From: Loxodes magnus
Taxonomy: Eukaryota > Ciliophora > Karyorelictea > Loxodida > Loxodidae
Reading direction: 5' to 3'
Assembly: GCA_946699065.1 (NCBI GenBank)
Contig: CAMPDV010001454.1
Span: forward strand, 55,702-119,701
Length of the DNA stretch: 64,000 nt
Under the pieces are notes generated by a model that saw nothing but the letters and a program-made list of their open reading frames with translations, did not search any database and had not been told where the DNA came from. Position 1 is the first letter of the stretch. Each line of letters begins with the position of its first letter. This document shows positions 1 through 15,000 of the stretch, one piece after another. The translations under genes were made by a program, and so were the position numbers.

Positions 1-240
1 TATCTTCTTTTCTTACTTTACTTCTTCACTTTTCTAAATACTTATTACATAAAGCATACTCTTTAAAACTGAAATTTATCTTCTTTTCTTACTTTACTTC
101 TTCACTTTTCTAAATACTACTTCTCAAAGCATACTCTTTAAAACTGAAATTCTATCTTCTTTTCTTACTTTACTTCTTCACTTTTATAAATACTACTTCT
201 CAAAGCATACTCCTTAAAACTGAAATTCTATCTTCTTTTC

Positions 241-3200
241 TTGCTTTACTTCTTCACTTTTCTAAATACTACTTCTCAAAGCATACTCTTTAAAACTGAA
301 ATTTATCTTCTTTTCTTGCTTTACTTCTTCACTTTTCTAAATACTACTTCTCAAAGCATACTCTTTAAAACTGAAATTCTATCTTTTTTTTTGCTTTACT
401 TCTTCACTTTTCTAAATACTACTTCTCAAAGCATACTCTTTAAAACTGAAATTCTATCTTCTTTTCTTGCTTTACTTCTTCACTTTTCAAAATATTTATT
501 ACTTCTCAAAGCATTCTCTTTAAAACTGAAATTCTATCTTCTTTTCTTACTTTACTTCTTCACTTTTCAAAATGCTTATTACTTCTCAAAGCATACTCTT
601 TAAAACTGAAATTCTATCTTCTTTTCTTGCTTTACTTCTTCACTTTTCTAAATACTTAATACATAAAACATACTCTTTAAAACTGAAATTCTATCTTCTT
701 TTCTTGCTTTACTTCTTCACTTTTCTAAATACTACTTCTCAAAGCATACTCTTTAAAACTGAAATTTATCTTCTTTTCTTACTTTACTTCTTCACTTTTA
801 TAAATACTACTTCTCAAAGCATACTCTTTAAAACTGAAATTCTATCTTCTTTTCTTACTTTACTTCTTCACTTTTCTAAATACTACTTCTCAAAGCATAC
901 TCTTTAAAACTGAAATTCTATCTTCTTTTCTTACTTTACTTCTTCACTTTTCTAAATACTACTTCTCAAAGCATACTCTTTAAAACTGAAATTCGATCTT
1001 CTTTTCTTGCTTTACTTCTTCACTTTTCTAAATACTACTTCTCAAAGCATACTCTTTAAAACTGAAATTCTATCTTCTTTTCTTGCTTTACTTCTTCACT
1101 TTTCTAAATACTACTTCTCAAAGCATACTCTTTAAAACTGAAATTTATCTTCTTTTCTTACTTTACTTCTTCACTTTTCTAAATACTTATTACATAAAAC
1201 ATACTCTTTAAAACTGAAATTCGATCTTTTTTTCTTGCTTTACTTCTTCACTTTTCTAAATACTACTTCTCAAAGCATACTCTTTAAAACTGAAATTTAT
1301 CTTCTTTTCTTACTTTACTTCTTCACTTTTCTAAATACTACTTCTCAAAGCATACTCTTTAAAACTGAAATTCTATCTTCTTTTCTTGCTTTACTTCTTC
1401 ACTTTTCTAAATACTACTTCTCAAAGCATACTCTTTAAAACTGAAATTTATCTTCTTTTCTTACTTTACTTCTTCACTTTTCTAAATACTACTTCTCAAA
1501 GCATACTCTTTAAAACTGAAATTCTATCTTCTTTTCTTGCTTTACTTCTTCACTTTTCTAAATACTTAATACATAAAACATACTCTTTAAAACTGAAATT
1601 CTATCTTCTTTTCTTGCTTTACTTCTTCACTTTTCTAAATACTACTTCTCAAAGCATACTCTTTAAAACTGAAATTTATCTTCTTTTCTTACTTTACTTC
1701 TTCACTTTTATAAATACTACTTCTCAAAGCATACTCTTTAAAACTGAAATTCTATCTTCTTTTCTTACTTTACTTCTTCACTTTTCTAAATACTACTTCT
1801 CAAAGCATACTCTTTAAAACTGAAATTCTATCTTCTTTTCTTACTTTACTTCTTCACTTTTCTAAATACTACTTCTCAAAGCATACTCTTTAAAACTGAA
1901 ATTCGATCTTCTTTTCTTGCTTTACTTCTTCACTTTTCTAAATACTACTTCTCAAAGCATACTCTTTAAAACTGAAATTCTATCTTCTTTTCTTGCTTTA
2001 CTTCTTCACTTTTCTAAATACTACTTCTCAAAGCATACTCTTTAAAACTGAAATTTATCTTCTTTTCTTGCTTTACTTCTTCACTTTTCTAAATACTACT
2101 TCTCAAAGCATACTCTTTAAAACTGAAATTCTATCTTTTTTTTTGCTTTACTTCTTCACTTTTCTAAATACTACTTCTCAAAGCATACTCTTTAAAACTG
2201 AAATTCTATCTTCTTTTCTTGCTTTACTTCTTCACTTTTCAAAATATTTATTACTTCTCAAAGCATTCTCTTTAAAACTGAAATTCTATCTTCTTTTCTT
2301 ACTTTACTTCTTCACTTTTCAAAATGCTTATTACTTCTCAAAGCATACTCTTTAAAACTGAAATTCTATCTTCTTTTCTTGCTTTACTTCTTCACTTTTC
2401 TAAATACTACTTCTCAAAGCATACTCTTTAAAACTGAAATTCTATCTTCTTTTCTTACTTTACTTCTTCACTTTTCTAAATACTACTTCTCAAAGCATAC
2501 TCTTTAAAACTGAAATTTATCTTCTTTTCTTACTTTACTTCTTCACTTTTCTAAATACTACTTCTCAAAGCATACTCTTTAAAACTGAAATTCTATCTTC
2601 TTTTCTTGCTTTACTTCTTCACTTTTCTAAATACTACTTCTCAAAGCATACTCTTTAAAACTGAAATTCTATCTTCTTTTCTTACTTTACTTCTTCACTT
2701 TTCTAAATACTACTTCTCAAAGCATACTCTTTAAAACTGAAATTCGATCTTCTTTTCTTGCTTTACTTCTTCACTTTTCTAAATACTACTTCTCAAAGCA
2801 TACTCTTTAAAACTGAAATTCTATCTTTTTTTTTGCTTTACTTCTTCACTTTTCTAAATACTACTTCTCAAAGCATACTCTTTAAAACTGAAATTCTATC
2901 TTCTTTTCTTGCTTTACTTCTTCACTTTTCTAAATACTACTTCTCAAAGCATACTCTTTAAAACTGAAATTTATCTTCTTTTCTTGCTTTACTTCTTCAC
3001 TTTTCTAAATACTACTTCTCAAAGCATACTCTTTAAAACTGAAATTCTATCTTTTTTTTTGCTTTACTTCTTCACTTTTCTAAATACTACTTCTCAAAGC
3101 ATACTCTTTAAAACTGAAATTCTATCTTCTTTTCTTGCTTTACTTCTTCACTTTTCAAAATATTTATTACTTCTCAAAGCATTCTCTTTAAAACTGAAAT

Positions 3201-6200
3201 TCTATCTTCTTTTCTTACTTTACTTCTTCACTTTTCTAAATACTACTTCTCAAAGCATACTCTTTAAAACTGAAATTCTATCTTCTTTTCTTGCTTTACT
3301 TCTTCACTTTTCTAAATACTACTTCTCAAAGCATACTCTTTAAAACTGAAATTCTATCTTCTTTTCTTACTTTACTTCTTCACTTTTCTAAATACTACTT
3401 CTCAAAGCATACTCTTTAAAACTGAAATTTATCTTCTTTTCTTACTTTACTTCTTCACTTTTCTAAATACTACTTCTCAAAGCATACTCTTTAAAACTGA
3501 AATTCTATCTTCTTTTCTTACTTTACTTCTTCACTTTTCTAAATACTACTTCTCAAAGCATACTCTTTAAAACTGAAATTCGATCTTCTTTTCTTGCTTT
3601 ACTTCTTCACTTTTCTAAATACTACTTCTCAAAGCATACTCTTTAAAACTGAAATTCGATCTTCTTTTCTTGCTTTACTTCTTCACTTTTCTAAATACTA
3701 CTTCTCAAAGCATACTCTTTAAAACTGAAATTCTATCTTCTTTTCTTACTTTACTTCTTCACTTTTCTAAATACTACTTCTCAAAGCATACTCTTTAAAA
3801 CTGAAATTCTATCTTCTTTTCTTGCTTTACTTCTTCACTTTTCTAAATACTTAATACATAAAACATACTCTTTAAAACTGAAATTCTATCTTCTTTTCTT
3901 GCTTTACTTCTTCACTTTTCTAAATACTTAATACATAAAACATACTCTTTAAAACTGAAATTCTATCTTCTTTTCTTGCTTTACTTCTTCACTTTTCTAA
4001 ATACTACTTCTCAAAGCATACTCTTTAAAACTGAAATTCTATCTTCTTTTCTTACTTTACTTCTTCACTTTTCTAAATACTACTTCTCAAAGCATACTCT
4101 TTAAAACTGAAATTTATCTTCTTTTCTTACTTTACTTCTTCACTTTTCTAAATACTACTTCTCAAAGCATACTCTTTAAAACTGAAATTTATCTTCTTTT
4201 CTTACTTTACTTCTTCACTTTTCTAAATACTACTTCTCAAAGCATACTCTTTAAAACTGAAATTTATCTTCTTTTCTTACTTTACTTCTTCACTTTTCTA
4301 AATACTACTTCTCAAAGCATACTCTTTAAAACTGAAATTTATCTTCTTTTCTTACTTTACTTCTTCACTTTTCTAAATACTACTTCTCAAAGCATACTCT
4401 TTAAAACTGAAATTCTATCTTCTTTTCTTGCTTTACTTCTTCACTTTTCTAAATACTTATTACATAAAACATACTCTTTAAAACTGAAATCTATCTTCTT
4501 TTCTTACTTTACTTCTTCACTTTTCTAAATACTACTTCTCAAAGCATACTCTTTAAAACTGAAATTCTATCTTCTTTTCTTGCTTTACTTCTTCACTTTT
4601 CTAAATACTACTTCTCAAAGCATACTCTTTAAAACTGAAATTCTATCTTCTTTTCTTACTTTACTTCTTCACTTTTCTAAATACTTATTACATAAAACAT
4701 ACTCTTTAAAACTGAAATTCTATCTTCTTTTCTTGCTTTACTTCTTCACTTTTCTAAATACTACTTCTCAAAGCATACTCTTTAAAACTGAAATTTATCT
4801 TCTTTTCTTGCTTTACTTCTTCACTTTTCTAAATACTACTTCTCAAAGCATACTCTTTAAAACTGAAATTCTATCTTTTTTTTTGCTTTACTTCTTCACT
4901 TTTCTAAATACTACTTCTCAAAGCATACTCTTTAAAACTGAAATTTATCTTCTTTTCTTACTTTACTTCTTCACTTTTCTAAATACTACTTCTCAAAGCA
5001 TACTCTTTAAAACTGAAATTCGATCTTCTTTTCTTGCTTTACTTCTTCACTTTTCTAAATACTACTTCTCAAAGCATACTCTTTAAAACTGAAATTTATC
5101 TTCTTTTCTTACTTTACTTCTTCACTTTTCTAAATACTACTTCTCAAAGCATACTCTTTAAAACTGAAATTCTATCTTCTTTTCTTACTTTACTTCTTCA
5201 CTTTTCTAAATACTACTTCTCAAAGCATACTCTTTAAAACTGAAATTTATCTTCTTTTCTTACTTTACTTCTTCACTTTTCTAAATACTACTTCTCAAAG
5301 CATACTCTTTAAAACTGAAATTCTATCTTCTTTTCTTGCTTTACTTCTTCACTTTTCTAAATACTACTTCTCAAAGCATACTCTTTAAAACTGAAATTCT
5401 ATCTTCTTTTCTTACTTTACTTCTTCACTTTTCTAAATACTACTTCTCAAAGCATACTCTTTAAAACTGAAATTTATCTTCTTTTCTTACTTTACTTCTT
5501 CACTTTTCTAAATACTACTTCTCAAAGCATACTCTTTAAAACTGAAATTTATCTTCTTTTCTTACTTTACTTCTTCACTTTTCTAAATACTACTTCTCAA
5601 AGCATACTCTTTAAAACTGAAATTCGATCTTCTTTTCTTGCTTTACTTCTTCACTTTTCTAAATACTACTTCTCAAAGCATACTCTTTAAAACTGAAATT
5701 TATCTTCTTTTCTTGCTTTACTTCTTCACTTTTCTAAATACTACTTCTCAAAGCATACTCTTTAAAACTGAAATTCTATCTTTTTTTTTGCTTTACTTCT
5801 TCACTTTTCTAAATACTACTTCTCAAAGCATACTCTTTAAAACTGAAATTCTATCTTCTTTTCTTGCTTTACTTCTTCACTTTTCAAAATATTTATTACT
5901 TCTCAAAGCATTCTCTTTAAAAATGAAATTCTATCTTCTTTTCTTACTTTACTTCTTCACTTTTCAAAATGCTTATTACTTCTCAAAGCATACTCTTTAA
6001 AACTGAAATTCTATCTTCTTTTCTTGCTTTACTTCTTCACTTTTCTAAATATTTATTACTTCTCAAAGCATACTCTTTAAAACTGAAATTCTATCTTCTT
6101 TTCTTACTTTACTTCTTCACTTTTCTAAATACTACTTCTCAAAGCATACTCTTTAAAACTGAAATTTATCTTCTTTTCTTACTTTACTTCTTCACTTTTC

Positions 6201-9200
6201 TAAATACTACTTCTCAAAGCATACTCTTTAAAACTGAAATTCTATCTTCTTTTCTTACTTTACTTCTTCACTTTTCTAAATACTACTTCTCAAAGCATAC
6301 TCTTTAAAACTGAAATTCGATCTTCTTTTCTTGCTTTACTTCTTCACTTTTCTAAATACTACTTCTCAAAGCATACTCTTTAAAACTGAAATTCTATCTT
6401 CTTTTCTTGCTTTACTTCTTCACTTTTCTAAATACTACTTCTCAAAGCATACTCTTTAAAACTGAAATTCTATCTTTTTTTTTGCTTTACTTCTTCACTT
6501 TTCTAAATACTACTTCTCAAAGCATACTCTTTAAAACTGAAATTCTATCTTCTTTTCTTGCTTTACTTCTTCACTTTTCAAAATATTTATTACTTCTCAA
6601 AGCATTCTCTTTAAAACTGAAATTCTATCTTCTTTTCTTACTTTACTTCTTCACTTTTCAAAATGCTTATTACTTCTCAAAGCATACTCTTTAAAACTGA
6701 AATTCGATCTTCTTTTCTTGCTTTACTTCTTCACTTTTCTAAATACTACTTCTCAAAGCATACTCTTTAAAACTGAAATTTATCTTCTTTTCTTGCTTTA
6801 CTTCTTCACTTTTCTAAATACTACTTCTCAAAGCATACTCTTTAAAACTGAAATTTATCTTCTTTTCTTGCTTTACTTCTTCACTTTTCTAAATACTACT
6901 TCTCAAAGCATACTCTTTAAAACTGAAATTCGATCTTCTTTTCTTGCTTTACTTCTTCACTTTTCTAAATACTACTTCTCAAAGCATACTCTTTAAAACT
7001 GAAATTCTATCTTCTTTTCTTACTTTACTTCTTCACTTTTCTAAATACTACTTCTCAAAGCATACTCTTTAAAACTGAAATTCTATCTTCTTTTCTTGCT
7101 TTACTTCTTCACTTTTCTAAATACTTAATACATAAAACATACTCTTTAAAACTGAAATTCTATCTTCTTTTCTTGCTTTACTTCTTCACTTTTCTAAATA
7201 CTACTTCTCAAAGCATACTCTTTAAAACTGAAATTCTATCTTCTTTTCTTACTTTACTTCTTCACTTTTCTAAATACTACTTCTCAAAGCATACTCTTTA
7301 AAACTGAAATTCTATCTTCTTTTCTTACTTTACTTCTTCACTTTTCTAAATACTACTTCTCAAAGCATACTCTTTAAAACTGAAATTTATCTTCTTTTCT
7401 TACTTTACTTCTTCACTTTTCTAAATACTACTTCTCAAAGCATACTCTTTAAAACTGAAATTCGATCTTCTTTTCTTGCTTTACTTCTTCACTTTTCTAA
7501 ATACTACTTCTCAAAGCATACTCTTTAAAACTGAAATTTATCTTCTTTTCTTACTTTACTTCTTCACTTTTCTAAATACTACTTCTCAAAGCATACTCTT
7601 TAAAACTGAAATTTATCTTCTTTTCTTACTTTACTTCTTCACTTTTCTAAATACTACTTCTCAAAGCATACTCTTTAAAACTGAAATTCGATCTTCTTTT
7701 CTTGCTTTACTTCTTCACTTTTCTAAATACTACTTCTCAAAGCATACTCTTTAAAACTGAAATTCTATCTTCTTTTCTTACTTTACTTCTTCACTTTTCT
7801 AAATACTACTTCTCAAAGCATACTCTTTAAAACTGAAATTCTATCTTCTTTTCTTACTTTACTTCTTCACTTTTCTAAATACTACTTCTCAAAGCATACT
7901 CTTTAAAACTGAAATTTATCTTCTTTTCTTACTTTACTTCTTCACTTTTCTAAATACTACTTCTCAAAGCATACTCTTTAAAACTGAAATTCTATCTTCT
8001 TTTCTTACTTTACTTCTTCACTTTTCTAAATACTACTTCTCAAAGCATACTCTTTAAAACTGAAATTCGATCTTCTTTTCTTGCTTTACTTCTTCACTTT
8101 TCTAAATACTACTTCTCAAAGCATACTCTTTAAAACTGAAATTCGATCTTCTTTTCTTGCTTTACTTCTTCACTTTTCTAAATACTACTTCTCAAAGCAT
8201 ACTCTTTAAAACTGAAATTCTATCCTTTTTTTTGCTTTACTTCTTCACTTTTCTAAATACTACTTCTCAAAGCATACTCTTTAAAACTGAAATTCTATCT
8301 TCTTTTCTTGCTTTACTTCTTCACTTTTCAAAATATTTATTACTTCTCAAAGCATTCTCTTTAAAACTGAAATTCTATCTTCTTTTCTTACTTTACTTCT
8401 TCACTTTTCAAAATGCTTATTACTTCTCAAAGCATACTCTTTAAAACTGAAATTCTATCTTCTTTTCTTACTTTACTTCTTCACTTTTCTAAATACTACT
8501 TCTCAAAGCATACTCTTTAAAACTGAAATTTATCTTCTTTTCTTACTTTACTTCTTCACTTTTCTAAATACTACTTCTCAAAGCATACTCTTTAAAACTG
8601 AAATTCGATCTTCTTTTCTTGCTTTACTTCTTCACTTTTCTAAATACTACTTCTCAAAGCATACTCTTTAAAACTGAAATTTATCTTCTTTTCTTGCTTT
8701 ACTTCTTCACTTTTCTAAATACTACTTCTCAAAGCATACTCTTTAAAACTGAAATTCGATCTTCTTTTCTTGCTTTACTTCTTCACTTTTCTAAATACTA
8801 CTTCTCAAAGCATACTCTTTAAAACTGAAATTCTATCTTCTTTTCTTACTTTACTTCTTCACTTTTCTAAATACTACTTCTCAAAGCATACTCTTTAAAA
8901 CTGAAATTCTATCTTCTTTTCTTGCTTTACTTCTTCACTTTTCTAAATACTTAATACATAAAACATACTCTTTAAAACTGAAATTCTATCTTCTTTTCTT
9001 GCTTTACTTCTTCACTTTTCTAAATACTACTTCTCAAAGCATACTCTTTAAAACTGAAATTCTATCTTCTTTTCTTACTTTACTTCTTCACTTTTCTAAA
9101 TACTACTTCTCAAAGCATACTCTTTAAAACTGAAATTCTATCTTCTTTTCTTACTTTACTTCTTCACTTTTCTAAATACTACTTCTCAAAGCATACTCTT

Positions 9201-12097
9201 TAAAACTGAAATTTATCTTCTTTTCTTACTTTACTTCTTCACTTTTCTAAATACTACTTCTCAAAGCATACTCTTTAAAACTGAAATTCGATCTTCTTTT
9301 CTTGCTTTACTTCTTCACTTTTCTAAATACTACTTCTCAAAGCATACTCTTTAAAACTGAAATTTATCTTCTTTTCTTACTTTACTTCTTCACTTTTCTA
9401 AATACTACTTCTCAAAGCATACTCTTTAAAACTGAAATTTATCTTCTTTTCTTACTTTACTTCTTCACTTTTCTAAATACTACTTCTCAAAGCATACTCT
9501 TTAAAACTGAAATTCGATCTTCTTTTCTTGCTTTACTTCTTCACTTTTCTAAATACTACTTCTCAAAGCATACTCTTTAAAACTGAAATTCTATCTTCTT
9601 TTCTTACTTTACTTCTTCACTTTTCTAAATACTACTTCTCAAAGCATACTCTTTAAAACTGAAATTTATCTTCTTTTCTTACTTTACTTCTTCACTTTTC
9701 TAAATACTACTTCTCAAAGCATACTCTTTAAAACTGAAATTTATCTTCTTTTCTTACTTTACTTCTTCACTTTTCTAAATACTACTTCTCAAAGCATACT
9801 CTTTAAAACTGAAATTCTATCTTCTTTTCTTACTTTACTTCTTCACTTTTCTAAATACTACTTCTCAAAGCATACTCTTTAAAACTGAAATTCGATCTTC
9901 TTTTCTTGCTTTACTTCTTCACTTTTCTAAATACTACTTCTCAAAGCATACTCTTTAAAACTGAAATTCGATCTTCTTTTCTTGCTTTACTTCTTCACTT
10001 TTCTAAATACTACTTCTCAAAGCATACTCTTTAAAACTGAAATTCTATCTTTTTTTTTGCTTTACTTCTTCACTTTTCTAAATACTACTTCTCAAAGCAT
10101 ACTCTTTAAAACTGAAATTCTATCTTCTTTTCTTGCTTTACTTCTTCACTTTTCAAAATATTTATTACTTCTCAAAGCATTCTCTTTAAAACTGAAATTC
10201 TATCTTCTTTTCTTACTTTACTTCTTCACTTTTCAAAATGCTTATTACTTCTCAAAGCATACTCTTTAAAACTGAAATTCTATCTTCTTTTCTTACTTTA
10301 CTTCTTCACTTTTCTAAATACTACTTCTCAAAGCATACTCTTTAAAACTGAAATTTATCTTCTTTTCTTACTTTACTTCTTCACTTTTCTAAATACTACT
10401 TCTCAAAGCATACTCTTTAAAACTGAAATTCGATCTTCTTTTCTTGCTTTACTTCTTCACTTTTCTAAATACTACTTCTCAAAGCATACTCTTTAAAACT
10501 GAAATTTATCTTCTTTTCTTGCTTTACTTCTTCACTTTTCTAAATACTACTTCTCAAAGCATACTCTTTAAAACTGAAATTCTATCTTCTTTTCTCGCTT
10601 TACTTCTTCACTTTTCTAAATACTACTTCTCAAAGCATACTCTTTAAAACTGAAATTTATCTTCTTTTCTTACTTTACTTCTTCACTTTTCTAAATACTA
10701 CTTCTCAAAGCATACTCTTTAAAACTGAAATTTATCTTCTTTTCTTGCTTTACTTCTTCACTTTTCTAAATACTACTTCTCAAAGCATACTCTTTAAAAC
10801 TGAAATTCTATCTTCTTTTCTTACTTTACTTCTTCACTTTTCTAAATACTACTTCTCAAAGCATACTCTTTAAAACTGAAATTTATCTTCTTTTCTTACT
10901 TTACTTCTTCACTTTTCTAAATACTACTTCTCAAAGCATACTCTTTAAAACTGAAATTCGATCTTCTTTTCTTGCTTTACTTCTTCACTTTTCTAAATAC
11001 TACTTCTCAAAGCATACTCTTTAAAACTGAAATTTATCTTCTTTTCTTACTTTACTTCTTCACTTTTCTAAATACTACTTCTCAAAGCATACTCTTTAAA
11101 ACTGAAATTCGATCTTCTTTTCTTGCTTTACTTCTTCACTTTTCTAAATACTACTTCTCAAAGCATACTCTTTAAAACTGAAATTCTATCTTCTTTTCTT
11201 GCTTTACTTCTTCACTTTTCAAAATATTTATTACTTCTCAAAGCATTCTCTTTAAAACTGAAATTCTATCTTCTTTTCTTACTTTACTTCTTCACTTTTC
11301 AAAATGCTTATTACTTCTCAAAGCATACTCTTTAAAACTGAAATTCTATCTTCTTTTCTTGCTTTACTTCTTCACTTTTCTAAATACTACTTCTCAAAGC
11401 ATACTCTTTAAAACTGAAATTCTATCTTCTTTTCTTACTTTACTTCTTCACTTTTCTAAATACTACTTCTCAAAGCATACTCTTTAAAACTGAAATTTAT
11501 CTTCTTTTCTTACTTTACTTCTTCACTTTTCTAAATACTACTTCTCAAAGCATACTCTTTAAAACTGAAATTTATCTTCTTTTCTTACTTTACTTCTTCA
11601 CTTTTCTAAATACTACTTCTCAAAGCATACTCTTTAAAACTGAAATTTATCTTCTTTTCTTGCTTTACTTCTTCACTTTTCTAAATACTACTTCTCAAAG
11701 CATACTCTTTAAAACTGAAATTTATCTTCTTTTCTTGCTTTACTTCTTCACTTTTCTAAATACTACTTCTCAAAGCATACTCTTTAAAACTGAAATTTAT
11801 CTTCTTTTCTTGCTTTACTTCTTCACTTTTCTAAATACTACTTCTCAAAGCATACTCTTTAAAACTGAAATTCTATCTTTTTTTTTGCTTTACTTCTTCA
11901 CTTTTCTAAATACTACTTCTCAAAGCATACTCTTTAAAACTGAAATTCTATCTTCTTTTCTTGCTTTACTTCTTCACTTTTCAAAATATTTATTACTTCT
12001 CAAAGCATTCTCTTTAAAACTGAAATTCTATCTTCTTTTCTTACTTTACTTCTTCACTTTTCTAAATGCTTATTACTTCTCAAAGCATACTCTTTAA
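241..12097. repeat. Sub-zone with recurring poly-T / AAAATATTTA block
   Basis: A distinctive run of monomers recurs here. It has a monomer with TTTTTTTTTGC in place of TTCTTTTCTTGC, a standard monomer, one with a CAAAATATTTATTAC centre and GCATTCTC, and one with CAAAATGCTTATTAC. Full or near-full versions lie at 241-603, 1,993-2,355, 5,638-6,000, 6,407-6,694, 8,157-8,444, 9,982-10,269 and 11,660-12,097; partial ones are near 2,909-3,343 and 11,123-11,335. The first two are offset by 1,752 bp (about 23 monomers). The poly-T monomer is last seen near 12,647. The copy near 8,225 has an extra C in the T run, and the 5,638 block has a C-to-A change in AAACTG near 5,921, so copies can be told apart. 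Confidence 0.85.
6997..10647. repeat. Higher-order repeat, two copies of ~1,825 bp (24 monomers)
   Basis: The order of monomer variants in 6,997-8,822 is repeated in 8,823-10,647. Matching landmarks are offset by 1,825-1,826 bp: the TTAATACATAAA monomer (7,115 and 8,941), a GATC-type monomer start (7,476 and 9,302), the poly-T block (8,157 and 9,982) and the closing GATC monomer (8,619 and 10,444). The two copies are nearly identical. Small differences are the extra C near 8,225 in copy 1, a TCTCGC for TCTTGC near 10,596 in copy 2, and some attc/att length differences between monomers. The segment after 10,647 no longer matches the start of copy 2, so the tandem has two copies. Confidence 0.85.
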
Positions 12098-15000
12098 AAC
12101 TGAAATTCTATCTTCTTTTCTTACTTTACTTCTTCACTTTTCTAAATACTACTTCTCAAAGCATACTCTTTAAAACTGAAATTCTATCTTCTTTTCTTGC
12201 TTTACTTCTTCACTTTTCTAAATACTACTTCTCAAAGCATACTCTTTAAAACTGAAATTCTATCTTCTTTTCTTACTTTACTTCTTCACTTTTCTAAATA
12301 CTTAATACATAAAACATACTCTTTAAAACTGAAATTCTATCTTCTTTTCTTGCTTTACTTCTTCACTTTTCTAAATACTACTTCTCAAAGCATACTCTTT
12401 AAAACTGAAATTCGATCTTCTTTTCTTGCTTTACTTCTTCACTTTTCTAAATACTACTTCTCAAAGCATACTCTTTAAAACTGAAATTTATCTTCTTTTC
12501 TTGCTTTACTTCTTCACTTTTCTAAATACTACTTCTCAAAGCATACTCTTTAAAACTGAAATTTATCTTCTTTTCTTGCTTTACTTCTTCACTTTTCTAA
12601 ATACTACTTCTCAAAGCATACTCTTTAAAACTGAAATTCTATCTTTTTTTTTGCTTTACTTCTTCACTTTTCTAAATACTACTTCTCAAAGCATACTCTT
12701 TAAAACTGAAATTTATCTTCTTTTCTTACTTTACTTCTTCACTTTTATAAATACTACTTCTCAAAGCATACTCCTTAAAACTGAAATTCTATCTTCTTTT
12801 CTTACTTTACTTCTTCACTTTTCTAAATACTACTTCTCAAAGCATACTCTTTAAAACTGAAATTTATCTTCTTTTCTTACTTTACTTCTTCACTTTTCTA
12901 AATACTACTTCTCAAAGCATACTCTTTAAAACTGAAATTCTATCTTCTTTTCTTACTTTACTTCTTCACTTTTCTAAATACTACTTCTCAAAGCATACTC
13001 TTTAAAACTGAAATTTATCTTCTTTTCTTACTTTACTTCTTCACTTTTCTAAATACTACTTCTCAAAGCATACTCTTTAAAACTGAAATTCGATCTTCTT
13101 TTCTTGCTTTACTTCTTCACTTTTCTAAATACTACTTCTCAAAGCATACTCTTTAAAACTGAAATTTATCTTCTTTTCTTACTTTACTTCTTCACTTTTC
13201 TAAATACTACTTCTCAAAGCATACTCTTTAAAACTGAAATTCTATCTTCTTTTCTTACTTTACTTCTTCACTTTTATAAATACTACTTCTCAAAGCATAC
13301 TCCTTAAAACTGAAATTCTATCTTCTTTTCTTGCTTTACTTCTTCACTTTTCTAAATACTACTTCTCAAAGCATACTCTTTAAAACTGAAATTCTATCTT
13401 CTTTTCTTGCTTTACTTCTTCACTTTTCTAAATACTTAATACATAAAACATACTCTTTAAAACTGAAATTTATCTTCTTTTCTTACTTTACTTCTTCACT
13501 TTTCTAAATACTACTTCTCAAAGCATACTCTTTAAAACTGAAATTTATCTTCTTTTCTTACTTTACTTCTTCACTTTTCTAAATACTACTTCTCAAAGCA
13601 TACTCTTTAAAACTGAAATTCTATCTTCTTTTCTTACTTTACTTCTTCACTTTTCTAAATACTACTTCTCAAAGCATACTCTTTAAAACTGAAATTTATC
13701 TTCTTTTCTTACTTTACTTCTTCACTTTTCTAAATACTACTTCTCAAAGCATACTCTTTAAAACTGAAATTTATCTTCTTTTCTTACTTTACTTCTTCAC
13801 TTTTCTAAATACTACTTCTCAAAGCATACTCTTTAAAACTGAAATTCGATCTTCTTTTCTTGCTTTACTTCTTCACTTTTCTAAATACTACTTCTCAAAG
13901 CATACTCTTTAAAACTGAAATTTATCTTCTTTTCTTACTTTACTTCTTCACTTTTCTAAATACTACTTCTCAAAGCATACTCTTTAAAACTGAAATTCGA
14001 TCTTCTTTTCTTGCTTTACTTCTTCACTTTTCTAAATACTACTTCTCAAAGCATACTCTTTAAAACTGAAATTTATCTTCTTTTCTTGCTTTACTTCTTC
14101 ACTTTTCTAAATACTACTTCTCAAAGCATACTCTTTAAAACTGAAATTTATCTTCTTTTCTTACTTTACTTCTTCACTTTTCTAAATACTACTTCTCAAA
14201 GCATACTCTTTAAAACTGAAATTCTATATTCTTTTCTTGCTTTACTTCTTCACTTTTCTAAATACTACTTCTCAAAGCATACTCTTTAAAACTGAAATTC
14301 TATCTTCTTTTCTTACTTTACTTCTTCACTTTTCTAAATACTACTTCTCAAAGCATACTCTTTAAAACTGAAATTTATCTTCTTTTCTTACTTTACTTCT
14401 TCACTTTTCTAAATACTACTTCTCAAAGCATACTCTTTAAAACTGAAATTTATCTTCTTTTCTTACTTTACTTCTTCACTTTTCTAAATACTACTTCTCA
14501 AAGCATACTCTTTAAAACTGAAATTTATCTTCTTTTCTTGCTTTACTTCTTCACTTTTCTAAATACTACTTCTCAAAGCATACTCTTTAAAACTGAAATT
14601 TATCTTCTTTTCTTGCTTTACTTCTTCACTTTTCTAAATACTACTTCTCAAAGCATACTCTTTAAAACTGAAATTCTATCTTCTTTTCTTACTTTACTTC
14701 TTCACTTTTCTAAATACTTATTACATAAAACATACTCTTTAAAACTGAAATTCTATCTTCTTTTCTTACTTTACTTCTTCACTTTTCTAAATACTTATTA
14801 CATAAAACATACTCTTTAAAACTGAAATTCTATCTTCTTTTCTTGCTTTACTTCTTCACTTTTATAAATACTACTTCTCAAAGCATACTCCTTAAAACTG
14901 AAATTCTATCTTCTTTTCTTACTTTACTTCTTCACTTTTCTAAATACTACTTCTCAAAGCATACTCTTTAAAACTGAAATTTATCTTCTTTTCTTACTTT